Origin: Herbidospora mongoliensis | Lineage (GTDB): Bacteria; Actinomycetota; Actinomycetes; Streptosporangiales; Streptosporangiaceae | NCBI RefSeq assembly: GCF_001570545.1 | Contig: NZ_BBXD01000025.1 | Coordinates: 1-64,000 of the forward strand | Reading direction: 5' to 3' | DNA length: 64,000 nucleotides | Part shown: one piece after another, positions 15,832 to 24,891 of the stretch | Layout: each line of letters begins with the position of its first letter | Position numbering within the stretch: the stretch's first letter is position 1 | Made by a program: the position numbers and the translations under genes | The notes under the pieces: generated by a model | The model's input: only the letters and a program-made list of their open reading frames with translations | The model's database searches: none | What the model was told of the DNA's origin: nothing

Positions 15832-17013
15832 TCATGGTACGAGCTCGCACTCGACGCCAGAAGCACTGCCGTTTCCCAGCGTCACCGTGCCCGCTCTGCC
15901 CAGCGCCTCGATCGTGTACGTCCCCTTGAAGCCCTTCAACGAGAGCCGGCCCTCGTCATCGGTCCGCATCGTCGTCTCCGGCAGCCACCACTCGTCCCTG
16001 ACCAGGTTCCGCAGGGCGTGATAGGAGGGCTTGAGACTGCCGTCGGCCCTGATGAAGCCGCCCGGCGCGCCCAGCCACTCGCCGTCCTGGATCCCCCAGT
16101 AGGTGATCCCCCGGACGGCGGGATGGCCCACCAGGGTCCGGTAGTGCCGGACGATCTCGTCGGCCTGGCGCTCCTCCCCTTCCGGCGTGCTGGGCCAGTC
16201 GTCGATCTGGTAGTCGTTCAGGTCGACGATCTCCGGAGGCATCAGGTGGCCGGACAGGATGGTCGTCTCGGTGAAATGGATCGGCAGGCCGTACCGGGAG
16301 AAGCGGTCGAGGACCTCAAGGGTGCGCTCCTCACCCCAGTAGCCCTGGTGCATGTGGCTCTGCAGGCCGAGCGCGTCGATGCGGACGCCCGCCTCCAGCA
16401 CGCCCTCGATGAGGCACTCGTAGGCGGCCGACATGTCGAAGTCGTTCAGCAGCAGCGTGGCGCGGGGGTTGGCGCGCCGGGCCGCGTCGAAGACCAGCCG
16501 GACCATGGGGATCCGGCCGATGTCGCGGCACAGGTGGGTGATGCCGTTGTCGTACTTGTCGAAGATCGGCATGATGACGACCTCGTTGATGACGTCCCAC
16601 ATGTCGATCACCCCGGCGAAGCCGGTGACCTCGCGGGTGATGCGTTCCACCTGCGCGGCGGCGATCTCGCCGTTGTTGAGGTCGAGCAGCCAGTCGGGGG
16701 CGAGGGTGTGCCAGGCCAGCGGGTGACCCTTGACGACGCAGCCCCGGTCCTTGAAGAACCGGGCCATCTCGGTCAGCTTCTCGGTCTGCGGGTTGTCGCG
16801 TTCGCCCTCGAACTGGCCCCAGTAGAAGGGCAGCGTGGCGAAGTTGAACAGCCCGAACCACTGGTCGGCCAGCGGGATGTCGCGTTCGAATCCGGTGCAG
16901 CCGAAGAGGAACTCGTGATCGGTCTGCCTTACGAGAACGTCCTGGCCGGCGACCGGTGCTCGGTCGGCGGTGACGGTGATGAGGGCGTCCGCGACGCGGT
17001 GGGAGGGAAGCAC
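15832..17013 (-). CDS. GH10 glycosidase (endo-1,4-beta-xylanase family), no export signal
   Basis: A glycoside hydrolase family 10 enzyme of 393 residues. Acid/base Glu144 is in DVINEVV, and nucleophile Glu249 is in HFTETTI. Other GH10 marks are [16 protein letters not shown] and NDFDM. A short N-terminal beta segment (about residues 8-40, ending in [11 protein letters not shown]) and a C-terminal beta extension (about 345-393) flank the barrel. There is no signal peptide, so it is likely to cut imported xylo-oligosaccharides or a related glycan in the cytoplasm. GTG 17013 follows RecQ by 13 bases, with GGGGAGGG directly before it. Its link to RecQ and the kinase is only positional. Confidence 0.85.
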   Translation of the reverse strand: MLPSHRVADALITVTADRAPVAGQDVLVRQTDHEFLFGCTGFERDIPLADQWFGLFNFATLPFYWGQFEGERDNPQTEKLTEMARFFKDRGCVVKGHPLAWHTLAPDWLLDLNNGEIAAAQVERITREVTGFAGVIDMWDVINEVVIMPIFDKYDNGITHLCRDIGRIPMVRLVFDAARRANPRATLLLNDFDMSAAYECLIEGVLEAGVRIDALGLQSHMHQGYWGEERTLEVLDRFSRYGLPIHFTETTILSGHLMPPEIVDLNDYQIDDWPSTPEGEERQADEIVRHYRTLVGHPAVRGITYWGIQDGEWLGAPGGFIRADGSLKPSYHALRNLVRDEWWLPETTMRTDDEGRLSLKGFKGTYTIEALGRAGTVTLGNGSASGVECELVP

Positions 17014-17026
17014 CCCTCCCCTATAC

Positions 17027-19099
17027 CTACGTAGCGGTCGCCAACACCAGGGGGAGCACTTGTGGTGCGCCCGCGTGCCGAATTTGTGCGGCGGCGAGCG
17101 TGAGCGTCCAGCCGGTGTCGGCGCGGTCGTCGACGAGCAGCACCGGACCCCCGGCTTCGGCGATCTTGGCGCCGAGTTCGCGCGGCATCGCCAGGGTGGC
17201 CCTGATCGCCTGGACCCGCTGGTTGCTGTTGAACTGCCTGCCGGGAGTGCCGTTGCGGTAGCCGAGTTCGCCCAGGTAGGTGAGACGGCCGACCTGGGAG
17301 AGGCGCTCGGCGAGGCTGCGCACGAGCTGGGGTTTCCCTACGGAGGGAACGCTCACGACGGCGACCGGCCGCTGCTCCCAGCCCCAGTGCTTGAGCACCT
17401 CGACCACGGCTGCGAAGACATCGTCCGGTACGACTTGGTCAGGCCCCGCGAACAACTCTCTGAGACGTGCTCCCCACCCGATGTCGGTGAGGCGTCCGAG
17501 CGCGCGGCCGGTGCCTGCGGCGAGTTCCGGCTTGATGCGGCCCTTGAGCTCGTCGAGGCCGGTCGGCCACTGGCGTCGGGGTTCGACGTCGATGCCGGGC
17601 CTGATCAGGCGTTCGTGGGCGCTCTTCACCGCGGTCTCGGCGACGCTCGCGTCCCACCGGGAGTCTGTGCAGTTGTCGCAACGGCCACAGGGGGTGGCGG
17701 TGTCGTCGTCGAGGTGGCGGCGCAGGAACATCTCGCGGCAGTCGGTGGTGGTGAGGTAGGCGAGCATGGCCTCCTGCTCGGCGGTGCGTTCGGCGGCGAC
17801 GCGCTTGTAACGGTCGGCGTCATAGGCCCATTCCTCGCCGGTCGACTCCCAGCCGCCCTTCACCCGGCGGACCGCGCCGTCGACGTCGAGGACCTTGAGC
17901 ATCATCTCCAGCCTGTTGCGGCTGAGGTCGACGCGGCTTTCGAGCGCGGCCGTCGAGAGCATCTGGTCCTGCAGCGCAGTCAGGGCGGCCCGGACCTGGT
18001 TCTCCGGCGGGAAGGCCAGCGAACCGAAGTAGGCCCAGATGTCGCGGTCTTCGGTGCCGGGAAGAAGGATGACCTCGGCCCGCGCCACGCCTCGCCCGGC
18101 GCGGCCGACCTGCTGGTAGTAGGCGACCGGCGACGGCGGCGCCCCGACGTGCACGACGAACCCCAGGTCGGGCTTGTCGAAGCCCATCCCGAGCGCCGAG
18201 GTGGCGACGAGCGCCTTGACCCGGTTGGCCAGCAGGTCGTCTTCGGCGGCGAGGCGTTCGGAGGTCTCGGTCTGCCCCGAGTAGGCCACCACCGGGAACC
18301 CCTGGTCGCGCAGGTAGGCGGCGATCTCGGACGCGGCGGCCACGGTCAGCGTGTAGATGATCCCCGAACCCGGCAGTTCCTTGAGCGCGGTCGCCAGCCA
18401 CGCCAGCCGCTTCTCGGGCCCGCCGGGCTGTACCACCGAGAGCCGCAGGCTGTCGCGTTCGAGCGGCCCCCGGAGGACGAGCGCGTCGCCGAGCTGCTCG
18501 GCGACGTCCCGCGTCACCCGCGCGTTGGCGGTCGCGGTCGTGGCCAGCACCGGCACGCCGGGCGGCAGCTCTTCGAGGAGGGTGCGCAGCCGCCGGTAGT
18601 CGGGCCGGAAGTCGTGGCCCCAGTCGGAGATGCAGTGGGCCTCGTCGACCACCACGAGCCCGGCCGACTCGGCCAGCTCGGGCAGCACCTGGTCGCGGAA
18701 CTCGGGGTTGTTCAGCCGTTCCGGGCTGACCAGCAGAACGTCGACCGTGCCCTCGGCGACCTGGCCGTAGATCTTCTCCCAGTCGCCCGGGTTGACCGAG
18801 TTCACGCTGACGGCGTGGATCCCGGCCCGCTCGGCGGCGGCGATCTGGTTGCGCATCAGCGCCAGCAACGGCGAGATGATCACCGTCGGCCCCTCGCCGA
18901 GCTCGCGCAGCAGCGCGGTGGCGATGAAGTAGACCGCCGACTTGCCCCAGCCGGTGCGCTGCACCACCAGCGTGCGCCGACGGTCGAGGACCAGGGACTT
19001 GATGGCGGTCCACTGGTCGTCACGCAGGGTCGCATGGTCGCCGGCGAGCGCCCTCAGGCGTTCTTCCGCCTCCTCGCGCAGCATCTCCTCTTCGCTCAC
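17027..19099 (-). CDS. RecQ-family helicase fused to a phosphoribosyltransferase-like domain
   Basis: A 690-residue protein. The N-terminal helicase core has Walker A TGWGKSA (49-55), DEAH at 152-155 followed by [10 protein letters not shown], and motif [11 protein letters not shown]. Four cysteines (454, 471, 474, 477) form the RecQ zinc site. Instead of an HRDC domain, the C-terminus carries about 180 residues ending in a type I phosphoribosyltransferase fold with a PRPP-loop motif [13 protein letters not shown] at 653-665. It should unwind DNA 3' to 5' in repair. The role of the second domain is unknown. The GTG start has GGACACC before it; it is divergent from the GNAT gene. Confidence 0.88.
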   Translation of the reverse strand: MSEEEMLREEAEERLRALAGDHATLRDDQWTAIKSLVLDRRRTLVVQRTGWGKSAVYFIATALLRELGEGPTVIISPLLALMRNQIAAAERAGIHAVSVNSVNPGDWEKIYGQVAEGTVDVLLVSPERLNNPEFRDQVLPELAESAGLVVVDEAHCISDWGHDFRPDYRRLRTLLEELPPGVPVLATTATANARVTRDVAEQLGDALVLRGPLERDSLRLSVVQPGGPEKRLAWLATALKELPGSGIIYTLTVAAASEIAAYLRDQGFPVVAYSGQTETSERLAAEDDLLANRVKALVATSALGMGFDKPDLGFVVHVGAPPSPVAYYQQVGRAGRGVARAEVILLPGTEDRDIWAYFGSLAFPPENQVRAALTALQDQMLSTAALESRVDLSRNRLEMMLKVLDVDGAVRRVKGGWESTGEEWAYDADRYKRVAAERTAEQEAMLAYLTTTDCREMFLRRHLDDDTATPCGRCDNCTDSRWDASVAETAVKSAHERLIRPGIDVEPRRQWPTGLDELKGRIKPELAAGTGRALGRLTDIGWGARLRELFAGPDQVVPDDVFAAVVEVLKHWGWEQRPVAVVSVPSVGKPQLVRSLAERLSQVGRLTYLGELGYRNGTPGRQFNSNQRVQAIRATLAMPRELGAKIAEAGGPVLLVDDRADTGWTLTLAAAQIRHAGAPQVLPLVLATAT

Positions 19100-19116
19100 G
19101 GTGTCCTTAGTACCAG

Positions 19117-19122
19117 TAATCT
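19117..19122 (+). promoter_or_regulatory. -10 hexamer of a likely leaderless promoter
   Basis: TAATCT lies six bases before the GNAT start codon GTG at 19129, and no Shine-Dalgarno intervenes. A transcript from this hexamer would begin at or next to the start codon. The -35 is not obvious. Confidence 0.45.
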
Positions 19123-19128
19123 CCGGGT

Positions 19129-19617
19129 GTGGACGTCACCACGTGGTACCTGCAACAGACCTCTGTCACCGATCTGCGCCCCGCCCGGCCCCCTCGCGAG
19201 GAGGTGGCGATCGTCCAGGCGGAGATTCCTTCGGCCGATTTCCATCGATTCCTCTATTCGGCCGTCGGGTCGGACTGGCAGTGGACCGACCGGCGTGAGT
19301 GGACCGACGAGCAGTGGCTCGGGTGGCTGGCGGGCGGCGTCGAGACCTGGGTGGCCTACCTGCACGGAACCCCCGCGGGCTATATCGCCCTGGAGCAGCA
19401 GGGCTCTGACGTGGAGATCGCCTATTTCGGGCTGCTGCCCTTCGCGATCGGGAAGGGCATCGGCGGTCACCTCCTGCACTTCGGGATCGCCAGGGCCTGG
19501 CAGCTGGCGTCGTCCCGGGTGTGGGTGCACACCTGTTCTCTCGACTCTCCGATCGCCCGGGGGAACTACGAGGCCAGGGGATTCCGCCTGTACAAGACGG
19601 AAGTCTCGAAGGTCTGA
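19129..19617 (+). CDS. GNAT-family N-acetyltransferase
   Basis: A single-domain acetyltransferase of 162 residues. The acetyl-CoA pyrophosphate loop is [20 protein letters not shown], preceded by the beta strand [10 protein letters not shown], and the C-terminal part ends [16 protein letters not shown]. The substrate is not predictable; such small proteins acetylate amines, amino acids or antibiotics. The start GTG 19129 has no ribosome-binding site, but a TAATCT hexamer six bases before it suggests a leaderless mRNA. It stops 37 bases before parC, with a hairpin between, and may be co-transcribed with it. Confidence 0.85.
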   Translation: MDVTTWYLQQTSVTDLRPARPPREEVAIVQAEIPSADFHRFLYSAVGSDWQWTDRREWTDEQWLGWLAGGVETWVAYLHGTPAGYIALEQQGSDVEIAYFGLLPFAIGKGIGGHLLHFGIARAWQLASSRVWVHTCSLDSPIARGNYEARGFRLYKTEVSKV

Positions 19618-19625
19618 GTCGCGGG

Positions 19626-19643
19626 TGCCGGTGCGGACCGGCA
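19626..19643 (+). promoter_or_regulatory. Stem-loop immediately upstream of parC
   Basis: TGCCGGT at 19626-19632 pairs perfectly with ACCGGCA at 19637-19643 around GCGG. It begins nine bases after the GNAT stop and ends just before the first possible parC ATG (19646). It could cover the parC ribosome site or partly terminate GNAT transcription. No T-tract follows. Confidence 0.4.
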
Positions 19644-19654
19644 AAATGTTCGAC

Positions 19655-22096
19655 ATGGCCCGACGAACGACCAGCCCCCCGCCCGACGAGGACTTCGAGG
19701 AGCGGATCGTCGACATCGACGTGTCCGCGGAGATGCGCACCAGTTTTCTGGAATACGCCTACAGCGTCATCTACCAGCGCGCCCTCCCCGACGCCCGTGA
19801 CGGGCTGAAGCCCGTACAGCGCCGCATCCTCTACTCGATGAACGACATGGGGCTGCGCCCCGACCGGGGACACGTGAAGTGCTCCCGCGTCGTGGGCGAA
19901 GTCATGGGCAAGCTCCACCCCCATGGCGACGGCGCGATCTACGACGCGCTGGTCCGCCAGGCCCAGCCGTTCTCGATGCGGCTGCCCCTGGTCGACGGCC
20001 ACGGCAACTTCGGCTCGCCCGACGACCTGCCGGCCGCCATGCGGTACACCGAGGCCCGCCTGTCCGAGGCGGCGATGCTGATGGTGCAGTCGATCGACGA
20101 GGACACGGTCGACTTCAAGCCCAACTACGACGGCCAGGAGACCGAGCCCTCGGTCCTGGGGTCGGCGTTCCCCAACCTGCTGGTCAACGGCTCGACCGGC
20201 ATCGCGGTCGGCATGGCGACCAACATGGCCCCCCACAACCTGGTCGAGGTCGTGGCCGCCGCGCGGCACCTGCTGAAGCACCCCGACGCGACGCTCACCG
20301 ACCTGATGAACTTCATCCCGGGCCCCGACCTGCCGACCGGCGGCTACATCAACGGCCTGGGCGGCATCCACGACGCCTACCGCACCGGCCGCGGCACCTT
20401 CAAGATGCGGGCCACCGCCGCGATCGAGAACGTCACGCCCCGCCGCAAGGGCCTGGTCATCACCGCGCTGCCCTACAACGTCGGTCCCGAGCGGGTGGTC
20501 ACCAAGATCAAGGAACTGGTGAACGCCAAGAAGCTGACCGGCATCGCCGACCTGAAAGACCTCACCGACCGGCACAAGGGCCTGCAGCTGGTCATCGAGA
20601 TCAAGAACGGCTTCAACCCCGAGGCGGTGCTCGAGGAGCTCTATCGGCTGACCCCGATGGAGGAGACCTTCGGTATCAACAACGTGGCCCTGGTCGACGG
20701 CCAGCCCCGCACCCTCGGCCTGCGCGAACTCCTCACCGTCTACGTCGACCACCGCATCGACGTCGTCCGCCGCCGGTCGCTCTACCGGCGGCGCAAGCGC
20801 GAGGAACGGCTCCACCTGGTCGAGGGCCTGATCGTCGCCCTGCTGAACATCGACCAGGTCATCCAGGTCATCCGGACCTCCGAAGACTCGGCGGCGGCCC
20901 GCACGGGCCTGATGGACACCTTCTCGCTGAGCGAGATCCAGGCCAACTACATCCTCGACACCCCCCTGCGCCGCCTGACCCGCTACGACAACCTGGAGCT
21001 CGACAAGGAGAAGGAGACCCTGACCCGCGAGATCGCGGAACTCAGCGAGATCCTCGCCTCCGACCTGAAGCTCCGCAAGGTCGTCTCCGACGAGCTGGCC
21101 CAGGTCGCCAAGACCTACGGCACCCCCCGGCGCACGGTCCTGCTGGAGGGCGGCGTGGCCGCGACGGCGGCCGTCCCGCTCGAGGTCGCCGACGACCCGT
21201 GCCTGGTCCTGCTCTCCTCCACCGGCCTGCTGGCCCGCACCGCCGACGCCTCGCCGCTGCCCGGCGCGGGCGAGCGCACCGTCCACGACGTGCTCATATC
21301 GGCGGTCCGCTCGACGGTCCGCGGTGAGATCGGGGTGGTGACCTCGCTCGGCCGCCTGATCCGGGTGTCGGTCGTCGACCTGCCGATCCTGCCCGGGTCC
21401 AAGAACCCGCCCTCGCTGGCGGGCGGCCACCCGGTGGCCGAATACGTCTCGCTGGCAGCCGACGAGACCGTCGTGGGCATCGGCTCCCTCGACCCCGACG
21501 GCCCCGGCCTGGCGCTCGGCACCGAACAGGGCGTGGTGAAGCGGGTCGTGCCCGACTATCCGGCCAATCGCGACGAGTTCGAGGTCATCGGCCTGAAGGA
21601 CGGCGACGTCGTGATCGGCGCCGTCGAGCTCACCTCGGAAGACCACGACCTGGTGTTCATCACCTCCGACGCCCAGCTGCTGCGCTACCCCGCGACCAGC
21701 GTCCGCCCGCAGGGCCGCCCGGCCGGCGGCATGGCCGGCATCCGCATCGAGCCCGGCGCCAAGGTCATCTGGTTCGGCGCGCTCGACCCGGCCCGCGAGT
21801 CGTGCGTGGTGACCATCGCCGGCTCGTCGACCGCCCTGCCCGGCACCCAGATCGGCGGCGGCAAGATCTCCGACTTCGCCGAGTTCCCCGCGAAGGGCCG
21901 CGCCACCGGCGGCGTCCGCGCCCAGCGCTTCCTCAAGGGCGAAGACGTGCTCCTGCTGGCCTGGGCCGGCCCCAGCCCCGCGAAGGCGGTGTCGTCGGTC
22001 GGCAAGCCGGTGCCGCTCCCCGACGAGATCGGCCGCCGCGACGGCTCGGGGGTGCGCCTGACCCACACGGTCTCGGCCATCGGCGGCGCGCTCTGA
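19655..22096 (+). CDS. parC: DNA topoisomerase IV subunit A
   Basis: The DNA-cleaving subunit of topoisomerase IV, about 813 residues, pairing with ParE encoded at 24892-26958. The catalytic tyrosine is Tyr131 in [10 protein letters not shown]. The quinolone region reads [10 protein letters not shown] (88-97), with Gly93 where E. coli GyrA has Ser83. The breakage-reunion core ends near residue 480, and the rest is a beta-pinwheel without a clear GyrA-box, as expected for ParC. The start at 19655 (MARRTT) matches actinomycete homologues; ATG 19646 would add three residues. A far longer in-frame extension to 16970 crosses two genes and is rejected. A 14-bp terminator follows. Confidence 0.93.
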   Translation: MARRTTSPPPDEDFEERIVDIDVSAEMRTSFLEYAYSVIYQRALPDARDGLKPVQRRILYSMNDMGLRPDRGHVKCSRVVGEVMGKLHPHGDGAIYDALVRQAQPFSMRLPLVDGHGNFGSPDDLPAAMRYTEARLSEAAMLMVQSIDEDTVDFKPNYDGQETEPSVLGSAFPNLLVNGSTGIAVGMATNMAPHNLVEVVAAARHLLKHPDATLTDLMNFIPGPDLPTGGYINGLGGIHDAYRTGRGTFKMRATAAIENVTPRRKGLVITALPYNVGPERVVTKIKELVNAKKLTGIADLKDLTDRHKGLQLVIEIKNGFNPEAVLEELYRLTPMEETFGINNVALVDGQPRTLGLRELLTVYVDHRIDVVRRRSLYRRRKREERLHLVEGLIVALLNIDQVIQVIRTSEDSAAARTGLMDTFSLSEIQANYILDTPLRRLTRYDNLELDKEKETLTREIAELSEILASDLKLRKVVSDELAQVAKTYGTPRRTVLLEGGVAATAAVPLEVADDPCLVLLSSTGLLARTADASPLPGAGERTVHDVLISAVRSTVRGEIGVVTSLGRLIRVSVVDLPILPGSKNPPSLAGGHPVAEYVSLAADETVVGIGSLDPDGPGLALGTEQGVVKRVVPDYPANRDEFEVIGLKDGDVVIGAVELTSEDHDLVFITSDAQLLRYPATSVRPQGRPAGGMAGIRIEPGAKVIWFGALDPARESCVVTIAGSSTALPGTQIGGGKISDFAEFPAKGRATGGVRAQRFLKGEDVLLLAWAGPSPAKAVSSVGKPVPLPDEIGRRDGSGVRLTHTVSAIGGAL

Positions 22097-22105
22097 CCTC
22101 CGAAG

Positions 22106-22140
22106 AAACCCCGGCGCCCTCTCTGCGGGCGCCGGGGTTT
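22106..22140. terminator. Strong bidirectional terminator
   Basis: A perfect 14-bp stem (AAACCCCGGCGCCC and its complement) with a seven-base loop lies between the convergent parC and ArsR genes. Read on the + strand the stem ends in TTTT, and on the minus strand it ends in TTT, so it suits both directions. Confidence 0.9.
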
Positions 22141-22147
22141 TCCGGTC

Positions 22148-22474
22148 TCAGGAGAGCTTCGCCGTGCAGGCGTCGGCGAGGTCCTGCCTGCCGTGGTCGA
22201 GGGCGTCGAGGCGGTCGTCCCAGAGGCGGCGGTAGGGCGCCAGCCATTCGTCGAGGGCCGCCAGCGGACGGGGCTCGATGCGGTAGATGCGCTGCTGCGC
22301 CGCCGTACGGGACGAGACCAGCCCGGCCTCCCGGAGCACCTTGAGATGCTTCGAGACGGCGGGCTGGCCCATCGACAGCTCCCGCACGAGCTCTCCGACA
22401 CTGCTCTCCGACCGGCGCAACCGGTCGAGGATGCGGCGCCTGGCCGGCTCGGCGAGTACTACGAACACGTCCAC
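22148..22474 (-). CDS. ArsR-family transcriptional regulator
   Basis: A small winged-helix repressor of 108 residues. The DNA-binding part is RRILDRLRRSESSVGELVRE followed by MGQPAVSKHLKVLREAGLVS, a typical ArsR recognition helix, and the wing RTAAQQRIYRIEPRPL. It lacks the CxC metal site of ArsR/SmtB sensors, so it probably belongs to the metal-independent group that regulates neighbouring glyoxalase-like or SRPBCC genes. GTG 22474 is the likely start; longer extension upstream crosses the VOC gene. A 20-base palindrome directly upstream is a likely operator. Same strand as the VOC gene, 32 bases downstream of it. Confidence 0.87.
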   Translation of the reverse strand: MDVFVVLAEPARRRILDRLRRSESSVGELVRELSMGQPAVSKHLKVLREAGLVSSRTAAQQRIYRIEPRPLAALDEWLAPYRRLWDDRLDALDHGRQDLADACTAKLS

Positions 22475-22480
22475 CTGCCT

Positions 22481-22500
22481 ATATTCCCCTGAAGGAATAT
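22481..22500. promoter_or_regulatory. Probable ArsR operator
   Basis: ATATTCC at 22481-22487 and GGAATAT at 22494-22500 form a perfect 7+6+7 palindrome six bases before the ArsR GTG. It is the most AT-rich spot of the neighbourhood. It lies between the VOC stop and the ArsR start, so ArsR would block its own synthesis. Confidence 0.65.
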
Positions 22501-22506
22501 AAGGCG

Positions 22507-22869
22507 TCAATCGCAGAGGCAGAACGGGTGACCCGCCGGGTCGAGATAGACGACGAAGCCCTTCTCGTCGCCCGGCTGGTGGTGGTGCTTGACCGCGCCC
22601 AGCGCGACGACCTGTTTCCCGGCCTCCACCAGGTCCTCGACGACGACGTCGAGGTGGGCCTGCTGGGGGTGGTCGGGCTGCGGCCACACCGGCGGGACGT
22701 AGTCGGCGGCGTACTGGAACGCGAGCTGCACCGGGCCGCCGTCACCGACCGTGACCCAGTCGGTGTCGTCTTTCACGATCTCCCAGCCGAGGAGTTCCTT
22801 GTAGAAGCCGGCGAGGGCCTTGGGGTCGGGGCAGTCGTACACGAACGAGTGGAGGGTGGCGATGGCCAT
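22507..22869 (-). CDS. VOC-family (glyoxalase/bleomycin resistance fold) protein
   Basis: A 120-residue vicinal-oxygen-chelate protein. The fold is seen in the paired beta-alpha-beta units: LHSFVYDCPDPKALAGFYKELLGWE at the start and QAHLDVVVEDLVEA, then FVVYLDPAGHPFCLCD at the end. Possible metal ligands are His7, the His of AHLDV and the Glu of DEKGFVVY; the family includes enzymes and drug-binding proteins, so the activity is open. The ATG at 22869 follows GAGAGACGTCC. It precedes the ArsR gene on the same strand. TAACCGG/CCGGTTA repeats lie 28-63 bases upstream. Confidence 0.8.
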   Translation of the reverse strand: MAIATLHSFVYDCPDPKALAGFYKELLGWEIVKDDTDWVTVGDGGPVQLAFQYAADYVPPVWPQPDHPQQAHLDVVVEDLVEAGKQVVALGAVKHHHQPGDEKGFVVYLDPAGHPFCLCD

Positions 22870-23078
22870 GGACGTCTCTCGCTTTCCCGTATGAAGTAAC
22901 CGGTGAAGAACGTATACCGGTGTCGCCGGTTATGCCAGGCAATATCCCCGCCCTGCCCCGGACATCCCGATGCTCACCGCCCCCGCGCCGTCACAGCCCG
23001 ACCTCAAGGGCGCCACCCAACCCCCGAGGCTGCCCACGCCAGTCCTCCAGCCGCCTCGGCTGACACCGGCGGTCCGCC

Positions 23079-23366
23079 CTATCGCGCCAGCGCGGCCAGG
23101 AGGTGTGCGGGGTCGCCGCCGGACCACTCCGCCAGCAACTGGGCCTCACGGTCGCCCGGCTCGAACCCGTCGGGCTTCAACATCCCCGTCTCACACAGCG
23201 CGACGATCACCGGGTCGTCCTCCGGGAGCGTGTCCACGTAACAGGCCGCATCGATCAGAGCGAGGGCCAGACGGGCGTTGCGGCCCTCATCCGACGGCTC
23301 CACGCGGTCGAGGCGACGGCGGGCGTGGGCGCGAAGATGGTCGGAGAGGGGCGCGGTGGTGCTCAT
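23079..23366 (-). CDS. Small acidic hypothetical protein
   Basis: A 95-residue protein with no family I recognise. The ATG at 23366 has GGAGATC about ten bases upstream; an in-frame ATG 18 bases earlier lacks such a site. The sequence is helical and rather acidic (ARLALALIDAACYVDTLPED, then FEPGDREAQLLAEWSGG) with no signal peptide or membrane helix. It is isolated: the VOC gene starts 209 bases upstream of its stop, and the carbonic anhydrase reads the other way. The 209 bases between (22870-23078) are proline-codon-rich with no convincing gene. Confidence 0.6.
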   Translation of the reverse strand: MSTTAPLSDHLRAHARRRLDRVEPSDEGRNARLALALIDAACYVDTLPEDDPVIVALCETGMLKPDGFEPGDREAQLLAEWSGGDPAHLLAALAR

Positions 23367-23503
23367 GTTCTCGGATCTCCTCAAACGGTCGGCGACTTTA
23401 CGTCACGGATAATTACCTAGGGTGACAGAAGTTCAGAGGTCCTTCACCGCATTGGTAGACCCCGGGAAAGGTCACGAAAGCGGTTTGCGGGAACATTCCG
23501 TAC

Positions 23504-24022
23504 ATGAACGGTGCCTTCGACGACCTCCTGGTCGCCAATGAGACGTATTCCGCCACGTTCACGGGTTCCGGCCTGACCGGTACGGCCGCCCGGGGCCTGG
23601 CCGTCGTCACGTGTATGGACTCACGCATCGACCCCCTCGGCCTGCTGGGCCTCCAGCCCGGCGACGCCAAGATCCTCCGGAACGCGGGCGCCCGCGTGAC
23701 CGACGACGTGCTGCGCACCCTCGTCGTCGCCGTGTTCGTCCTGGGTGTCAACCGGGTGCTCGTGATGCCGCACACCGACTGCGGCATGACGAAGGTCACC
23801 GACGACGACATCCACGACCTGGCCAGGACACAGGGCGTCGACACCCGCAGCCTCGATTTCCACACCGTCCCCGACCAGAACGCGGCCCTGCGGCACGACC
23901 TCATCCGCATCCGGACCAGCCCGTTCCTCGACGGCGTGGTGGCCGTCGGCGGCGCGATCTACGATGTGCGGACCGGGAAGCTCACCCCGATCGAAGAACT
24001 CCGGAGAAACGCCGCCGCATGA
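23504..24022 (+). CDS. Beta-class carbonic anhydrase
   Basis: A 172-residue beta-carbonic anhydrase interconverting CO2 and bicarbonate. Zinc ligands are Cys37 (CMDSR, with Asp39-Arg41 as the catalytic dyad), His90 and Cys93 (HTDCG). The length is that of the short type, such as the mycobacterial Rv1284-like enzymes. ATG 23504 lacks a good ribosome site; GGGAACATTCC lies just before. It overlaps the following GNAT gene as ATGA and so forms an operon with it. Cytoplasmic. The upstream region shares an 11-base motif with the region upstream of parE. Confidence 0.9.
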   Translation: MNGAFDDLLVANETYSATFTGSGLTGTAARGLAVVTCMDSRIDPLGLLGLQPGDAKILRNAGARVTDDVLRTLVVAVFVLGVNRVLVMPHTDCGMTKVTDDDIHDLARTQGVDTRSLDFHTVPDQNAALRHDLIRIRTSPFLDGVVAVGGAIYDVRTGKLTPIEELRRNAAA

Positions 24023-24768
24023 TCGTGCTCAACCAGGTCCTCCGCTTCAAGGAGGACTACATCCGCTCCCAGGCCGACGATGTCCAGGAGCACCCGTTCG
24101 GCTTCACCGTGCGCAATTTCCGCTACGCCGCGTCACACCACCACAACAAGGTGGTGATCACCGGCCCGGCCGACGCACGAGACATCCTGGCCCTGGCCGA
24201 CCAAGCCCTCGGCGAGGCCGGCCACCGGCTGGTGGAGATCCACCACGAGCCGACGGCGGCAGCGGTGGCCGGGGCACTGGCCGAAGCGGGCTACAGCCAC
24301 GAGACCAACGTCCTGATGCTCCACCAGGGCGACACACCGCCCCGGGAACCCCAGGTGGTCCCCGTGACCCTGGAAGACCTCCACGAGGTCGTGAGAGCCT
24401 CCTGGGCCGCCGAATACCCCCAGATCGCCCCTGAGGACCTCGACCAGCTCACCGAGCGCCGAGGCGTCCTCCTCCAGGACGGCTACGACGTCACCTTCCT
24501 GGCGGTCCGCGACGGAGGGACGATCGTCTGCCACGGCGACCTCTACGTCCAACCGGCCACGGGCCTGGCCCAGATCGAAGACCTGGTGACCCACCCCGAC
24601 CACCAGCGCCGAGGCCACGCCCGCGCCCTGGTGAGAGAGGCGATCCACCGCGCCGGCGGCCTGACCGTGTTCATGGAGGCCGACCAGGACGACTGGCCCA
24701 AGGACTTCTACGGCCGCCTGGGCTTCACCACCATCGGCCGGACCAACCACTTCCGCAAGTTCCTCTGA
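24019..24768 (+). CDS. GNAT-family N-acetyltransferase with extra N-terminal domain
   Basis: A 249-residue protein. Residues 1-100 look like a degenerate acetyltransferase-type domain (DYIRSQADDVQEHPFGFTVRN, then HHNKVVITGPADARDILALAD). Residues 110-249 are a functional GNAT domain, with the acetyl-CoA loop HPDHQRRGHARALVREAI and the terminal YGRLGFTTIGRTNHFRKFL. The start overlaps the carbonic anhydrase stop as ATGA, so the two are translated together. A longer open frame upstream runs inside the carbonic anhydrase gene and is ignored. The acetyl acceptor is unknown. Confidence 0.85.
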   Translation: MIVLNQVLRFKEDYIRSQADDVQEHPFGFTVRNFRYAASHHHNKVVITGPADARDILALADQALGEAGHRLVEIHHEPTAAAVAGALAEAGYSHETNVLMLHQGDTPPREPQVVPVTLEDLHEVVRASWAAEYPQIAPEDLDQLTERRGVLLQDGYDVTFLAVRDGGTIVCHGDLYVQPATGLAQIEDLVTHPDHQRRGHARALVREAIHRAGGLTVFMEADQDDWPKDFYGRLGFTTIGRTNHFRKFL

Positions 24769-24785
24769 CGCCCGAGGCGTCGCCT

Positions 24786-24817
24786 GGCCCGCACCCCCCA
24801 CATCCCAGGGGCGGGCC
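24786..24817. terminator. Terminator between convergent GNAT and parE
   Basis: GGCCCGC-A-CCCC pairs with GGGGCGGGCC, leaving one bulged A and a short loop. A second weaker stem, GCCTCAT at 24823-24829 with ATGAGGC at 24851-24857, follows. Both lie between the two convergent stop codons. Confidence 0.65.
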
Positions 24818-24891
24818 GACAAGCCTCATGCGCACGATCCTGATCAGCGGATGAGGCGCGACTTCCAGGAGGCGGAGTAGACCGCCGCCCG

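Noticed and set aside
16970-19654. Continuous + frame joining the GH10/RecQ region to parC (1708 residues)
   Set aside because: It runs antisense through two well-supported genes. ParC homology starts only at 19655, and the upstream part has no family match and a shadow-like composition.
19166-22066. Long minus frame of 966 residues opposite parC
   Set aside because: A high-GC antisense shadow: low-complexity Gly/Arg/Val/Asp-rich protein with no domain, across a strongly conserved gene.
22870-23078. Small Pro-rich frames between VOC and the 95-residue protein
   Set aside because: No ribosome site, no helical or domain character; Pro/Arg codons simply reflect the GC content.
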